Positions 15,604 through 22,775 of a DNA stretch of 28,291 nt are shown piece by piece. The DNA comes from DATGFK01 sp040007395 (GTDB lineage Bacteria > Chloroflexota > Anaerolineae > Aggregatilineales > UBA2796). The notes beneath the pieces are model-generated. The model searched no databases. It worked only from the letters and a program-made list of their open reading frames with translations, and was not told the DNA's origin. The translations under genes were made by a program, and so were the position numbers. Location: NCBI GenBank assembly GCA_040007395.1, contig JBDTVG010000277.1, forward strand, positions 1 through 28,291. Direction: 5' to 3'. The first letter of the stretch is position 1. Every line of letters starts with the position of its first letter.

Positions 15604-16569
15604 TTACTTGATACTGACTTCTGGCACTTTCGGCACGTTGGGAGAAGCCGCGTCCGCTTTGCGCCGCCTGAACATTTCGGGGTTGATCAAGCCCTGCGGG
15701 AAGAATACCGCACCGATGGCGATTAATACGCCAAAGATGATCAGCCGACCATCGCGCAAGAACTGAGCCAACCACGGGGGCAACCCCGCAATATCAGCAA
15801 TGCCGCGCAGCAGTTCCGGCAGCAGCGTCAGAACAAGTCCGCCCATCACTGGCCCGATAAAGGTTCGCGCCCCGCCAACCAACACAAACGCCAGATACAG
15901 GATACTCGCATCGAAAGTCCCTTGGCGTGCATTCCATGTGTTCAAGAAATGTGCGCTTACGGCTCCCACCATTCCGGCAAGGATTGCGCCCATTGTGAAA
16001 GCCAGCACTTTGTAGAAGGTCGGGTTAATGCCCATCGAAGCCGCCGCCAATTCATCTTCGCGGATCGCGATGAAAGCCCGCCCGACTCGGATACGTTCCA
16101 GCCGATAGACGAACAGCATACTCAGCAGCAGCAGCGGCCCCGCGATCCAGAGATAGCCAAGCTGCGTGTCGAACGGCTGCGGAATGCCGAAAATGCCGAC
16201 TGCCCCACCCGTAATATCCAGATTCAACGACAGCACGCGCAAAATCTCGACAAAGGCAATCGTCGCCAGTGCTAGATAGATTCCCCGCAAGCGCAACGCC
16301 GGAATACCAACAATCACGGCAAGTACACCGGAAGCCACCGCCGCGATAACCATTTCAATCAGCACATAAGGCACCGGGAAATTGCCCTCGGTATGGGGGA
16401 AGACGCTCGTGGACATCACCGCCGCGATATAGCCGCCCAACGCATAGAAGCCGGGACTCGCCAGCGAAAGTTGACCCGCCATCAGTGGCAGATACAGTGA
16501 TAGCCCCAGCATCGCCGCGAACAACATCGAGACGATCAGAAAGCCATAAGCGCTAAAGAATGCAGCCAC
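15604..16569 (-). CDS. livM: Branched-chain amino acid ABC transporter permease LivM
   Basis: 321 residues with about nine TM helices, the second permease subunit. Recognised by LPLMAGQLSLASPGFYALGG near the N-terminus, PALRLRGIYLALATIAFVEI, IREDELAAASMGIN (the coupling loop to the ATPase) and GGARTFIGPVMGGL near the C-terminus. It uses a GTG start at 16569 with GGGAG 6 nt upstream. The 152-nt gap from livH holds a GC-rich repeat element (16613-16713). The Ala/Lys-rich tail is cytoplasmic. Confidence 0.95.
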   Translation of the reverse strand: MAAFFSAYGFLIVSMLFAAMLGLSLYLPLMAGQLSLASPGFYALGGYIAAVMSTSVFPHTEGNFPVPYVLIEMVIAAVASGVLAVIVGIPALRLRGIYLALATIAFVEILRVLSLNLDITGGAVGIFGIPQPFDTQLGYLWIAGPLLLLSMLFVYRLERIRVGRAFIAIREDELAAASMGINPTFYKVLAFTMGAILAGMVGAVSAHFLNTWNARQGTFDASILYLAFVLVGGARTFIGPVMGGLVLTLLPELLRGIADIAGLPPWLAQFLRDGRLIIFGVLIAIGAVFFPQGLINPEMFRRRKADAASPNVPKVPEVSIK

Positions 16570-16612
16570 GACAGACTCCCGAATTGAACTTACAAACTAG
16601 TTGAAAAGTATA

Positions 16613-16713
16613 TTGACCCCACCCTAAATCCCTCCCCGCACGCGAGGAGGGACTTGTGGTACTTCTGGCTCCCTTGCCCTGCTTGCGGGGAAAGGGTTGG
16701 GGATAGGGGTCAA
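16613..16713. repeat. GC-rich two-hairpin repeat, copy B (between livH and livM)
   Basis: Perfect outer arms TTGACCCC (16613-16620) and GGGGTCAA (16706-16713) enclose two smaller stems (CCCTCCCCGC...GGAGGG and CCCTT...AAGGG). The inner sequence CACCCTAAATCCCTCCCC is shared with the copy inside the MITE-like element at 22.4 kb. It is transcribed as part of the liv operon RNA. Confidence 0.85.
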
Positions 16714-16721
16714 CTTGCTTC

Positions 16722-17660
16722 TTAGACCTTCTGAACCGCTGTTCGTCCCAAAATGCCTTGTGGTCGGGCCAGCAGCACAATAAACAGCAGGGCGAAGGCT
16801 ACCGCGTCCTTGTAGGCCACATATTGCGCGGGAACAAAGGCTTCCGCCAGCCCCAGCACGAAGCCGCCCACGACTGCGCCGGGAATATCGCCCAACCCGC
16901 CCAACACGATCACGGCTAGTCCCTTCAACCCGAACGCGATCCCGAAATACGGGCCAGCAATGCTCACGCTGATTCCCACCAATGTTCCGGCAACCCCGCC
17001 GAGAAAACTGCTGAGGAAAAACGTATACAGAATCAACCGATCCGGGTTAATGCCGAGTAAGCTGGCGGTGGTTATATCTTCCGAAACCGCTTGCAATGCT
17101 TTGCCGATCTTCGTCGAGTTGATCAAATAGGTCAGCACGACGACGATCACCATCGAGACGGCGAAGATAATGATCTGCACGGTGCGGACTGGGATCGGCG
17201 CGTCAACAGTGCCAAAGTTGATTGCCGGAGGAAACTTGCCAAAGGGGTTCGCCGGATAGGTGTAAATCTCTGCGCCGACGAGATACTGAATAATATTGAC
17301 AATCGCCACGGCAACACCCAAGCTAGACACCAGACTCAGCAATGGGTCTGCGCCTCGATTGCGTAGCGGACGGAAGGCGACTCGCTCCACCAAGACACCG
17401 ACTAGGCCAGCCATTATCGCCCCAATCAGCAGCGCCAGCGGAAACGGCAAACTAAATGGCAGCGCCGAATTCGCCAGCAGCCCGTTAAAGCCAAAGCGCG
17501 ATCCAGTCAGCATGTAGGTAAAGTACGCGCCGAGTGTGAAGATCGCCCCGTGCGAGAAGTTGATGACGCGCAGAATGGAAAAGACGAGCGTATAGCCTAG
17601 TGCAAACAGGGCGTACACGCTGCCAATGGCAAGGCCGTTCAAAACTTGTTGTAAGAGCAT
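16722..17660 (-). CDS. livH: Branched-chain amino acid ABC transporter permease LivH
   Basis: 312 residues, about eight TM helices, the first permease. NGLAIGSVYALFALGYTLVF, LRVINFSHGAIFTLGAYFTY, ISEDITTASLLGIN-like coupling loop (VSEDITTASLLGINPDRLI) and VIVLGGLGDIPGAVVGGFVLG match the family. The ATG at 17660 has only a weak ribosome site. It lies 214 nt downstream of livK, beyond a terminator hairpin and a repeat element, so its expression probably relies on read-through. Confidence 0.95.
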   Translation of the reverse strand: MLLQQVLNGLAIGSVYALFALGYTLVFSILRVINFSHGAIFTLGAYFTYMLTGSRFGFNGLLANSALPFSLPFPLALLIGAIMAGLVGVLVERVAFRPLRNRGADPLLSLVSSLGVAVAIVNIIQYLVGAEIYTYPANPFGKFPPAINFGTVDAPIPVRTVQIIIFAVSMVIVVVLTYLINSTKIGKALQAVSEDITTASLLGINPDRLILYTFFLSSFLGGVAGTLVGISVSIAGPYFGIAFGLKGLAVIVLGGLGDIPGAVVGGFVLGLAEAFVPAQYVAYKDAVAFALLFIVLLARPQGILGRTAVQKV

Positions 17661-17700
17661 AGATGCACTACCAAACCAAGATTAACAGAGATCTAGTTTT

Positions 17701-17798
17701 AGCCCTCACCCTAAATCCCTCTCCCGCAGGTAGAGGGACTTCCCAGACTGCTGGTTTTTCTCCCCTCGCCCTGCGGAGAGGGGCCGGGGGTGAGGGCT
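17701..17798. repeat. GC-rich two-hairpin repeat, copy C (between livK and livH)
   Basis: Perfect 11-bp outer arms AGCCCTCACCC (17701-17711) and GGGTGAGGGCT (17788-17798). Inside are CCCTCTCCCGC...AGAGGG and CTCCCCTCGCCC...GGAGAGGGG. This is the cleanest copy in the window. Confidence 0.9.
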
Positions 17799-17825
17799 GC
17801 ACAATCACAAATTTATTGTATCTAT

Positions 17826-17859
17826 AAAAACTGTGGGGTAGAAGTTCATCTACCCCACA
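17826..17859 (-). terminator. Intra-operon rho-independent terminator after livK
   Basis: A perfect 11-bp stem TGTGGGGTAGA (17832-17842) with TCTACCCCACA (17849-17859) and a 6-nt loop. On the minus strand it is followed by G and T5, the layout of an intrinsic terminator. It begins 15 nt after the livK stop. It would let the binding protein be made in excess over the permeases. Confidence 0.85.
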
Positions 17860-17874
17860 TCACTTTAAACTGTA

Positions 17875-19185
17875 CTACTTGATGAAGATGAAACTTCCGT
17901 TTGCGCCGTCGGGGTCCATCTTGATCTGGGCGACATAGAACTGCTTCTGGTTGAGTTCGCCGCCTGCCAGATTGCCATCTTTGTCCTTGACCTGAGTAAA
18001 GGAGATCTCACCAAGCGGAGTCTGATAGGTTCCTGCGAGGATCTCAGCTTGCAGCGCCTTACGCAAGTCTTCGATCTTCATATCGCTGAGCTTGGATTTC
18101 TTGTCCAGCGAACGCAGCGCTTCCACAATCACCTGCACGCCCGTGAAACCCTGTGCGCTGAACTGTGGTGGCTCGTGCTTGGGCGACTTGGCTTGCTTAT
18201 CCTTGTAGGCATTGCGGAAAGCCGTATTGATTTCGCTGTCGAAGTTGTAGCTGTACGCTTGCGCGATGATCACACCATCGCACTGCGCCTTGCAGACCGG
18301 GAACATATTGGCAGTGTTCAAGCCGTTTCCGCCAATGATGATGCCCGTGAAGCCGAGGTCGCGCAGTTGCTTGACCAGATTACCGCCATCGGCAGCCAAC
18401 CCAGACACAATCGCCAGATCCGGCTTCGAGGCGAGAACGTTGGTGATCTGCGAGGTAAAGTCGGTGTCGGTGGTCTGGAATGTCTGGACGGGCAGCAGTT
18501 CCAGATTCATATCCTTGACAGTGGACTGAAAAGTGCCCGTCTCAGATTTGCTGAATGCGTCGTTCTGGGCGAAGAAAACCGCCACTTTCTTGATATTCGG
18601 GTTGATCTCCAACGCGGCCTTGACGGCGTTCGGCGCAACGATAGCTACCGGAGCCGAGACACGCGAGACGAATGCACCGATCTGCGGGATACCCCCTGCC
18701 GTATTCGATGGCGCAACAACGGGGACACCCGCTTTGTTGGCAATTGGGTCAGCGGCAAAGGCTTGCTGCGACAGGGTCGGGCCGACGATACCGACGACTT
18801 TGGCGTTATTGATCAGCGTATTGAAGGCGTTGATCGCGCCCGCTTCATCGCCAGCGGTATCCTGATAGGTAATCTTGATCGGACGACCATTGATGCCACC
18901 TCGATAGTTAAAGAAATCTTCGGCAATCTGTGCGCCGATGACTTCTTCCTGTCCGAGCAGCGCTGTATTGCTAGTCTGGGCGACGGCTACACCAATCGGT
19001 ACAGGATCGCCGGAAAGCGGAGCCGCTGTTGGCGTGGGGCCAGACATAGCGGCGGTCGCTTCCATCGTGCCGCCCTGTGCCCGTGCCGATTGTAGCGGCG
19101 AGCCTTGCAGCGTCAGGAAGCCAACCAATACAACCAGCAAGGCGAGTACTATGAGAGAACGTGAAGCTAATCTTTTGTTATCCAT
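17875..19185 (-). CDS. Branched-chain amino acid/amide ABC transporter substrate-binding protein (LivK type)
   Basis: 436 residues from the ATG at 19185, chosen because AAAGGA lies 8 nt upstream; an in-frame ATG at 19194 overlaps that site. It has a Sec signal peptide (hydrophobic about 11-30, cleavage near ARAQG) without a lipobox cysteine, followed by a Thr/Ala/Pro-rich linker. The type I periplasmic-binding fold starts at VPIGVAVAQTSNTALLGQE and includes IVGPTLSQQAFAADPIANKAGVPVV, FAQNDAFSKSETGTFQ, FTSQITNVLASKPDLAIVSG and FTGVQVIVEAL. It captures the substrate outside the membrane for LivHMGF. The substrate could be branched-chain amino acids, urea or amides; the sequence does not decide. 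It is the first gene of the operon. Confidence 0.93.
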   Translation of the reverse strand: MDNKRLASRSLIVLALLVVLVGFLTLQGSPLQSARAQGGTMEATAAMSGPTPTAAPLSGDPVPIGVAVAQTSNTALLGQEEVIGAQIAEDFFNYRGGINGRPIKITYQDTAGDEAGAINAFNTLINNAKVVGIVGPTLSQQAFAADPIANKAGVPVVAPSNTAGGIPQIGAFVSRVSAPVAIVAPNAVKAALEINPNIKKVAVFFAQNDAFSKSETGTFQSTVKDMNLELLPVQTFQTTDTDFTSQITNVLASKPDLAIVSGLAADGGNLVKQLRDLGFTGIIIGGNGLNTANMFPVCKAQCDGVIIAQAYSYNFDSEINTAFRNAYKDKQAKSPKHEPPQFSAQGFTGVQVIVEALRSLDKKSKLSDMKIEDLRKALQAEILAGTYQTPLGEISFTQVKDKDGNLAGGELNQKQFYVAQIKMDPDGANGSFIFIK

Positions 19186-19245
19186 AAAATTCATCCTTTA
19201 TATATAAGCGACAGACCTGCTCAGGCGGATCTTGTTTCACTTGTG

Positions 19246-19274
19246 ATTGTCTTTAACAAGGACACTCTTGTCAA
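19246..19274 (-). promoter_or_regulatory. Candidate liv operon promoter
   Basis: On the minus strand a perfect TTGACA (19269-19274), a 17-nt spacer and GACAAT (19246-19251). It sits between the TauE/SafE stop and livK, about 60 nt before the livK start. No operator is evident. Confidence 0.55.
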
Positions 19275-19275
19275 G

Positions 19276-20055
19276 TTATCGAAGCAAAAAAGTACGGACA
19301 AAAAAGTAGATAGTCATCAGCGATCCAACCACAATCACCAGTATGCGGATCTTTTGTGGGTCGATCTGGCGGGCGTAATACGCACCCCCGTAGCCGCCTA
19401 ACACCGCGCCGACAATCATCAGCACCGCTTGAGGCCACAACACCGATCCGTTGGCTACAAAGATAATGACCGCCACGCCATTGATACACGTCGCCAACAG
19501 GGTTTTTAGCCCGTTCATCAGGTGGATATTTTCCATGCCCCACAGCGCGAGAACCGCCAGCATCACTATCCCGATCCCGCCGCCAAAGAACCCACCATAG
19601 ATTGACGTGAGCAATTGTAAAATGATCACGGTCACTGTGAGTACCCACGGCGGCAAATTCATGCGCCCCGCCCGTTCGCGCAAGTTGTTGCTCACCCTGC
19701 GCCCAAAGGCAAATAGCAGCGTCGCGAACAAGAGCAAAAAAGGCAGCAGTTTGTCGAAGGTGGATTGCGGCGTAGCCAGCAGCACAAACGCGCCGATGAT
19801 GCCGCCGATGAGACTCACGACCAGCAGGGAGCGCAATCCGCGTGGCCCCGCCATGATCTCCTGACGGTATGCGCCGACACTCGCCACTGAACCGGGCCAC
19901 AGCGCCACCGTATTGGTCGTGTTGGCAAGCTTGGAAGGAACTCCCGTAAAGAGTAAGGCCGGAAATGAGATGAAACTGCCGCCGCCCGCCACCGAATTCA
20001 ACGCGCCTGCGAGGGTTGCCGCAATGAATAACAAAAAAGCCTGTGGAAGGGTCAT
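19276..20055 (-). CDS. TauE/SafE-family (TSUP) membrane transporter
   Basis: 259 residues with about seven to eight TM helices, in the sulfite/sulfonate exporter family. The N-terminal repeat is diagnostic: LAGALNSVAGGGSFISFPALLFTGV followed by ANTTNTVAL and PG. The second half has YGGFFGGGIGIVMLAVLALWG and LKTLLATCINGVAVIIF, the matching repeat. Family members move sulfite, sulfoacetate or other small organosulfur anions; the substrate here is unknown. The ATG at 20055 has AGGAG 13 nt upstream, a long spacing. It precedes the liv operon on the same strand, but a promoter candidate separates them. Confidence 0.9.
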   Translation of the reverse strand: MTLPQAFLLFIAATLAGALNSVAGGGSFISFPALLFTGVPSKLANTTNTVALWPGSVASVGAYRQEIMAGPRGLRSLLVVSLIGGIIGAFVLLATPQSTFDKLLPFLLLFATLLFAFGRRVSNNLRERAGRMNLPPWVLTVTVIILQLLTSIYGGFFGGGIGIVMLAVLALWGMENIHLMNGLKTLLATCINGVAVIIFVANGSVLWPQAVLMIVGAVLGGYGGAYYARQIDPQKIRILVIVVGSLMTIYFFVRTFLLR

Positions 20056-20110
20056 GGTATCGTTCTATTCTCCTGCGAGAATGATAACACTTCACACCGT
20101 GAGATAACAC

Positions 20111-20166
20111 AGGGTTATCGCATCAAATTGATAGGCAGACACGGACAGGGCAAGCCCCGTCCCTAC
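20111..20166. repeat. Shared border word plus small hairpin repeat
   Basis: 20111-20128 matches 4194-4211 at 17 of 18 bases (AGGGYTATCGCATCAAAT), where it lies beside repeat copy A. It is followed by a hairpin GGACAGGGC/GCCCCGTCC (20143-20162), with one G-T pair. The same word next to two different hairpins suggests a composite, mobile repeat border. Confidence 0.5.
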
Positions 20167-20275
20167 ACCAAGACGATATTATGTGGTCTCCCGCGATTTT
20201 GTGGGTTTATCGGCTATATTGACGATAATAGTTGCAGGAGTCGTCATCAAAGACGCGGCGTTTCCTTTCTAATAT

Positions 20276-20304
20276 TTGACAATTGAGTACAAATAGGCTA
20301 GCCT
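20276..20304 (+). promoter_or_regulatory. Candidate tnpB promoter at the IS left end
   Basis: TTGACA (20276-20281), a 17-nt spacer and TAGCCT (20299-20304), just before the tnpB start. The -35 is part of the left target word TTGAC. A perfect 10-nt palindrome AGGCTAGCCT (20295-20304) overlaps the -10 and could be the left-end hairpin. Confidence 0.4.
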
Positions 20305-20311
20305 TAGCGTG

Positions 20312-21427
20312 ATGAAATTGACAGCACAGATCCAGCTTCAACCGACAGAGAAACAGCACAAGCGCCTCAAAGAAACACTTGAGCGGGCGAATGCTGCTTG
20401 TAATACGATCAGCGACTATGCGTGGGCACAGCAGATTTTCAACCAGTTTGCCTTGCATAAAGCGTTGTATTACAGCGTGCGGGCTGACACTGCGTTGACG
20501 GCTCAGTTGGTGGTGCGTTGCCTGTCGAAAGTGGCGGATGCCTACAAAACGGACAAAGATGCTAAACGCCATTTTAAGGAGCATGGCGCGATAGCCTACG
20601 ACCATAAAATTCTGAAATACCATACCGATCAACAGACAGTTTCGATCTGGACATTGCCGGGGCGTGAGGTAATCCCGTATGTGTGTGGAGCGCATCAACG
20701 CGAACTGTTGAAACATCAACATGGCGAAAGCGATTTGGTGTACCATCGTGGCAAGTGGTACTTGCTGGCCGTCTGCGAGATTAAAGAACCAGAGCCGGAT
20801 GAGATGGATGGTTGGCTGGGCGTTGACCGGGGCGTAGTGAATGTTGCCGTGGCCAGCGATGGCAATATCTACACTGGGGCACGCGTGGAAGATCGTCGCC
20901 AGCGCTATACTAGACAACGGCGCGCTTTGCAAAAGAGAAATACCCATCCCTCGCACCGCCGCCTGAAAAAAACGAACGGGAAACAGTCCCGTTTCCAAAA
21001 AGATGTTAACCACTGCACCGCGAAGGAATTGGTCAAGACCGCTAAACGCACGAAACAGGGGATCGCCCTCGAAAACTTGAAGGGGATCAATCTGCGGACA
21101 AGGGTTAGGCATGAAGACCGGGCCAAACGTGGCAATTGGAGCTTCGATCAGCTTGGACAGTATCTTGAGTACAAAGCAGCGCTGTACGGCGTTCCCTTCA
21201 CGGAAGTTAACCCCCGCTACACGTCGCAGCGCTGTGCTGAGTGTGGACATACTGAAAAGGCTAATCGACGCTCTCAATCTGAATTCCTTTGCTGTAAGTG
21301 TGGGCACATTGCCCACGCGGACATCAATGCAGCACGAAACATTTCTTGGGTTGCAGTCAATCAACCCATCGTCCCGGACGTACCCAGAAGATCGGGTCGC
21401 CGCAAGGGGACAAGCCCCGCGCTTTAG
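20312..21427 (+). CDS. tnpB: RNA-guided endonuclease TnpB (IS605/IS1341 type)
   Basis: 371 residues from the ATG at 20312; a GTG directly before it (20309) is an alternative. It is a transposon-encoded nuclease guided by an RNA from the element's right end. The helical N-terminus is basic (LQPTEKQHKRLKETL). The RuvC site is intact: first Asp in GVDRGVVNVAVASDG, Glu in ALENLKGI, and last Asp in HADINAARN. The zinc ribbon has CAECG and CCKCG. Length is in the normal 360-420 range. There is no ribosome site in the usual place. The stop is inside the right-end hairpin. It is expressed toward the hydrolase gene, which starts 44 nt downstream. No tnpA is present, so it is a stand-alone nuclease, and all catalytic residues are present. 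Confidence 0.95.
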   Translation: MKLTAQIQLQPTEKQHKRLKETLERANAACNTISDYAWAQQIFNQFALHKALYYSVRADTALTAQLVVRCLSKVADAYKTDKDAKRHFKEHGAIAYDHKILKYHTDQQTVSIWTLPGREVIPYVCGAHQRELLKHQHGESDLVYHRGKWYLLAVCEIKEPEPDEMDGWLGVDRGVVNVAVASDGNIYTGARVEDRRQRYTRQRRALQKRNTHPSHRRLKKTNGKQSRFQKDVNHCTAKELVKTAKRTKQGIALENLKGINLRTRVRHEDRAKRGNWSFDQLGQYLEYKAALYGVPFTEVNPRYTSQRCAECGHTEKANRRSQSEFLCCKCGHIAHADINAARNISWVAVNQPIVPDVPRRSGRRKGTSPAL

Positions 21428-21443
21428 CGCTAGGGTAGTTGAC
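21300..21443 (+). ncRNA. Predicted omega RNA (right-end guide RNA)
   Basis: By analogy with other TnpB elements the 3' part of tnpB and the right end are transcribed as the guide scaffold. Hairpins GGGG-ACAAG-CCCC and GCGC-TTTA-GCGC (21419-21430) lie over the stop codon. The guide would start at about 21444, directly in the leader of the hydrolase gene. The 5' boundary is arbitrary. Confidence 0.45.
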
Positions 21444-21470
21444 AATTGAGAAGTTCAAGAAGGCAAAATA

Positions 21471-22346
21471 ATGGAACAATCCCTACTGCGTCCCGCTGAC
21501 TTCCACCACGAGATGATTCAGGCTGGCAAATTATTTCTGCACATCGTGACCGACGGCCCACAAGACGGCCCATTAGTGCTTCTGCTGCATGGCTTCCCGG
21601 AGTTCTGGTATAGCTGGCGCTTTCAGATCAAACCGTTGGCAGCGGCGGGTTATCGCGTGGTGGTGCCAGATTTGCGCGGCTACAACCAGAGCGAAAAAAC
21701 TGGCCCCTATGATACGTTTACGTTGGCTGAAGATGTCGCGAATCTGGTGAAGGCGTTGGGTCACTCGCAGGCGCATATCATCGGGCATGATTGGGGCGGC
21801 ATGGTCGCATGGATGTTTGCTATATTGCACCCCGAAATGGTGGATCGATTGATCGTATGCAATCTGCCGCACCCTTCGACCATCGGCAAAATGTTCCGAT
21901 CCCTTTATGTGCCACAGATGATCAAAAGCTGGTACATCGGTTTCTTCCAGATTCCGGGCTTGCCCGAACTTGGACTTTCAGCCAGAAATTACGAGGCGTT
22001 GGCGCAAATTATCCGTTCGGCTGGCCCGATTACGGATGAAGAAATTGGTTACTACCGCGAGGCGTGGGCGCACCCCGGCGCATTGACGGCGATGCTCGGT
22101 TACTATCGCGCACTATTCCCCACCCTTAGACGACTCGCCAAACAGGATGCGACAGTGCGCGTGCCAACCCGCCTCATCTGGGGCGATCCTGATGTAGCGC
22201 TGGATACCAAAATGGCGGAATGGTCGGCACAATGGTGTCCCGGCCTCGATCTCAAGATTATTCGCAACTCGACTCATTTTGTGCAGCAGAGTACTCCAGA
22301 ACAAGTCACCGACTATATGTTGTCATTTTTGAACGTTACCGCATAG
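21471..22346 (+). CDS. Alpha/beta hydrolase, epoxide hydrolase-like
   Basis: 291 residues. The fold and catalytic set match soluble epoxide hydrolases: oxyanion HGFPEFW (40-46), nucleophile D107 in GHDWGG, acid D241 in WGDPD and base H269 in STHF. Two cap tyrosines are supported by SWYIGFFQIPGLPE (Y155) and GYYRALF (Y211/Y212), which argues for an epoxide hydrolase over a haloalkane or fluoroacetate dehalogenase. It opens epoxides via a covalent ester on D107. The ATG at 21471 has AAGAAGG 7 nt upstream. The tnpB element inserted directly in front, so its native promoter may be lost or displaced. Confidence 0.9.
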   Translation: MEQSLLRPADFHHEMIQAGKLFLHIVTDGPQDGPLVLLLHGFPEFWYSWRFQIKPLAAAGYRVVVPDLRGYNQSEKTGPYDTFTLAEDVANLVKALGHSQAHIIGHDWGGMVAWMFAILHPEMVDRLIVCNLPHPSTIGKMFRSLYVPQMIKSWYIGFFQIPGLPELGLSARNYEALAQIIRSAGPITDEEIGYYREAWAHPGALTAMLGYYRALFPTLRRLAKQDATVRVPTRLIWGDPDVALDTKMAEWSAQWCPGLDLKIIRNSTHFVQQSTPEQVTDYMLSFLNVTA

Positions 22347-22349
22347 TGG

Positions 22350-22392
22350 TTAACCCCACCCCTAGCCTCTCTCCGCGAACGGAGAGGGGAAT
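22350..22392. repeat. Partial GC-rich repeat (left half only)
   Basis: It contains ACCCCACCCC and the hairpin CCTCTCTCCGCGAACGGAGAGG, but the second hairpin and right outer arm are absent. The MITE-like element begins 10 nt later, so truncation by that insertion is plausible. The 429-nt gap between hydrolase and aldolase genes is made of this, the MITE and a third repeat; no gene is visible. Confidence 0.6.
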
Positions 22393-22401
22393 CAGGCGCT
22401 T

Positions 22402-22550
22402 CTAGAGCGTGTTTGAATATTCAGTTGACCCCACCCTAAATCCCTCCCCGCAAGCAGGGAGGGACTTCAATCCGGGGCTTGCTCCCTTTCCTCGCTTGCG
22501 GGGAAAGGGCTGGAGATAGGGGTTCTTTCGCATTTTCAAACACGCTCTAG
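22402..22550. mobile_element. MITE-like element with perfect terminal inverted repeats
   Basis: CTAGAGCGTGTTTGAA (22402-22417) and its exact reverse complement (22535-22550) bound a 149-bp segment. The interior (about 22422-22526) is a GC-rich two-hairpin repeat closely like the one at 16613-16713, with TTGACCCCACCCTAAATCCC on the left. No ORF is inside. The terminal CTAG is self-complementary and could be a target duplication or part of the repeats. A parent IS is not in the window. Confidence 0.82.
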
Positions 22551-22577
22551 TGAGATTAACGACTTTGCCTGACGCAT

Positions 22578-22672
22578 CCTCACCCTAAATCCCTCTCCAC
22601 TGCGTAGAGAAGGACTTTCAGACACTGGCCTTGTCTCCCCTCGCCCTGCGGGAGAGGGGCAGGGGGTGAGGG
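22578..22672. repeat. GC-rich two-hairpin repeat, copy near 22.6 kb
   Basis: Outer arms CCTCACCCT and GGGTGAGGG with inner CCCTCTCC...GGAGAGGGG stems. It is bracketed by a direct 13-nt repeat, TTAACGACTTTGC, at 22556-22568 and 22707-22719. Its right flank (22673-22706) resembles that of copy A at 4.3 kb. Confidence 0.8.
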
Positions 22673-22775
22673 CAATCTGGCGTAAAATAAGTCGTGTGTA
22701 AGGTGAGTTAACGACTTTGCATATGCCTTAGGCAACGCATACCACAAAATTCTCAACCCGAAGGAAAGAATCGGA

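Larger units (their letters stand above)
20281..21443 (+). mobile_element. IS605/IS1341-type element carrying only tnpB
   Basis: An insertion without TnpA. On the left it follows TTGAC (20276-20280), like the target pentanucleotides of this superfamily, and on the right it ends at a hairpin plus TAGTTGAC (21436-21443). The same 12 nt, TTGACAATTGAG, occurs at 20276-20287 and 21439-21450. These elements do not normally make target duplications. Mobility would require a TnpA elsewhere. Confidence 0.8.

Noticed and set aside
19271..20110. 279-codon ORF overlapping the TauE/SafE gene in another frame
   Set aside because: The TauE/SafE frame carries the family motifs and membrane helices; the other frame is Arg/His/Gly-rich without pattern.
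20207..21445. 412-codon minus-strand ORF opposite tnpB
   Set aside because: Antisense shadow of an intact, well-recognised TnpB; no ribosome site or family pattern.
21439..21467. Outward promoter from the IS right end for the hydrolase
   Set aside because: TTGACA is present, but the -10 position at 16-18 nt spacing reads GGCAAA or similar, and a start there would fall at the ATG.
4232..22672. GC-rich repeats as a CRISPR array
   Set aside because: Copies are dispersed over 18 kb, vary in length and have internal hairpins without regular spacers; no cas genes are present.
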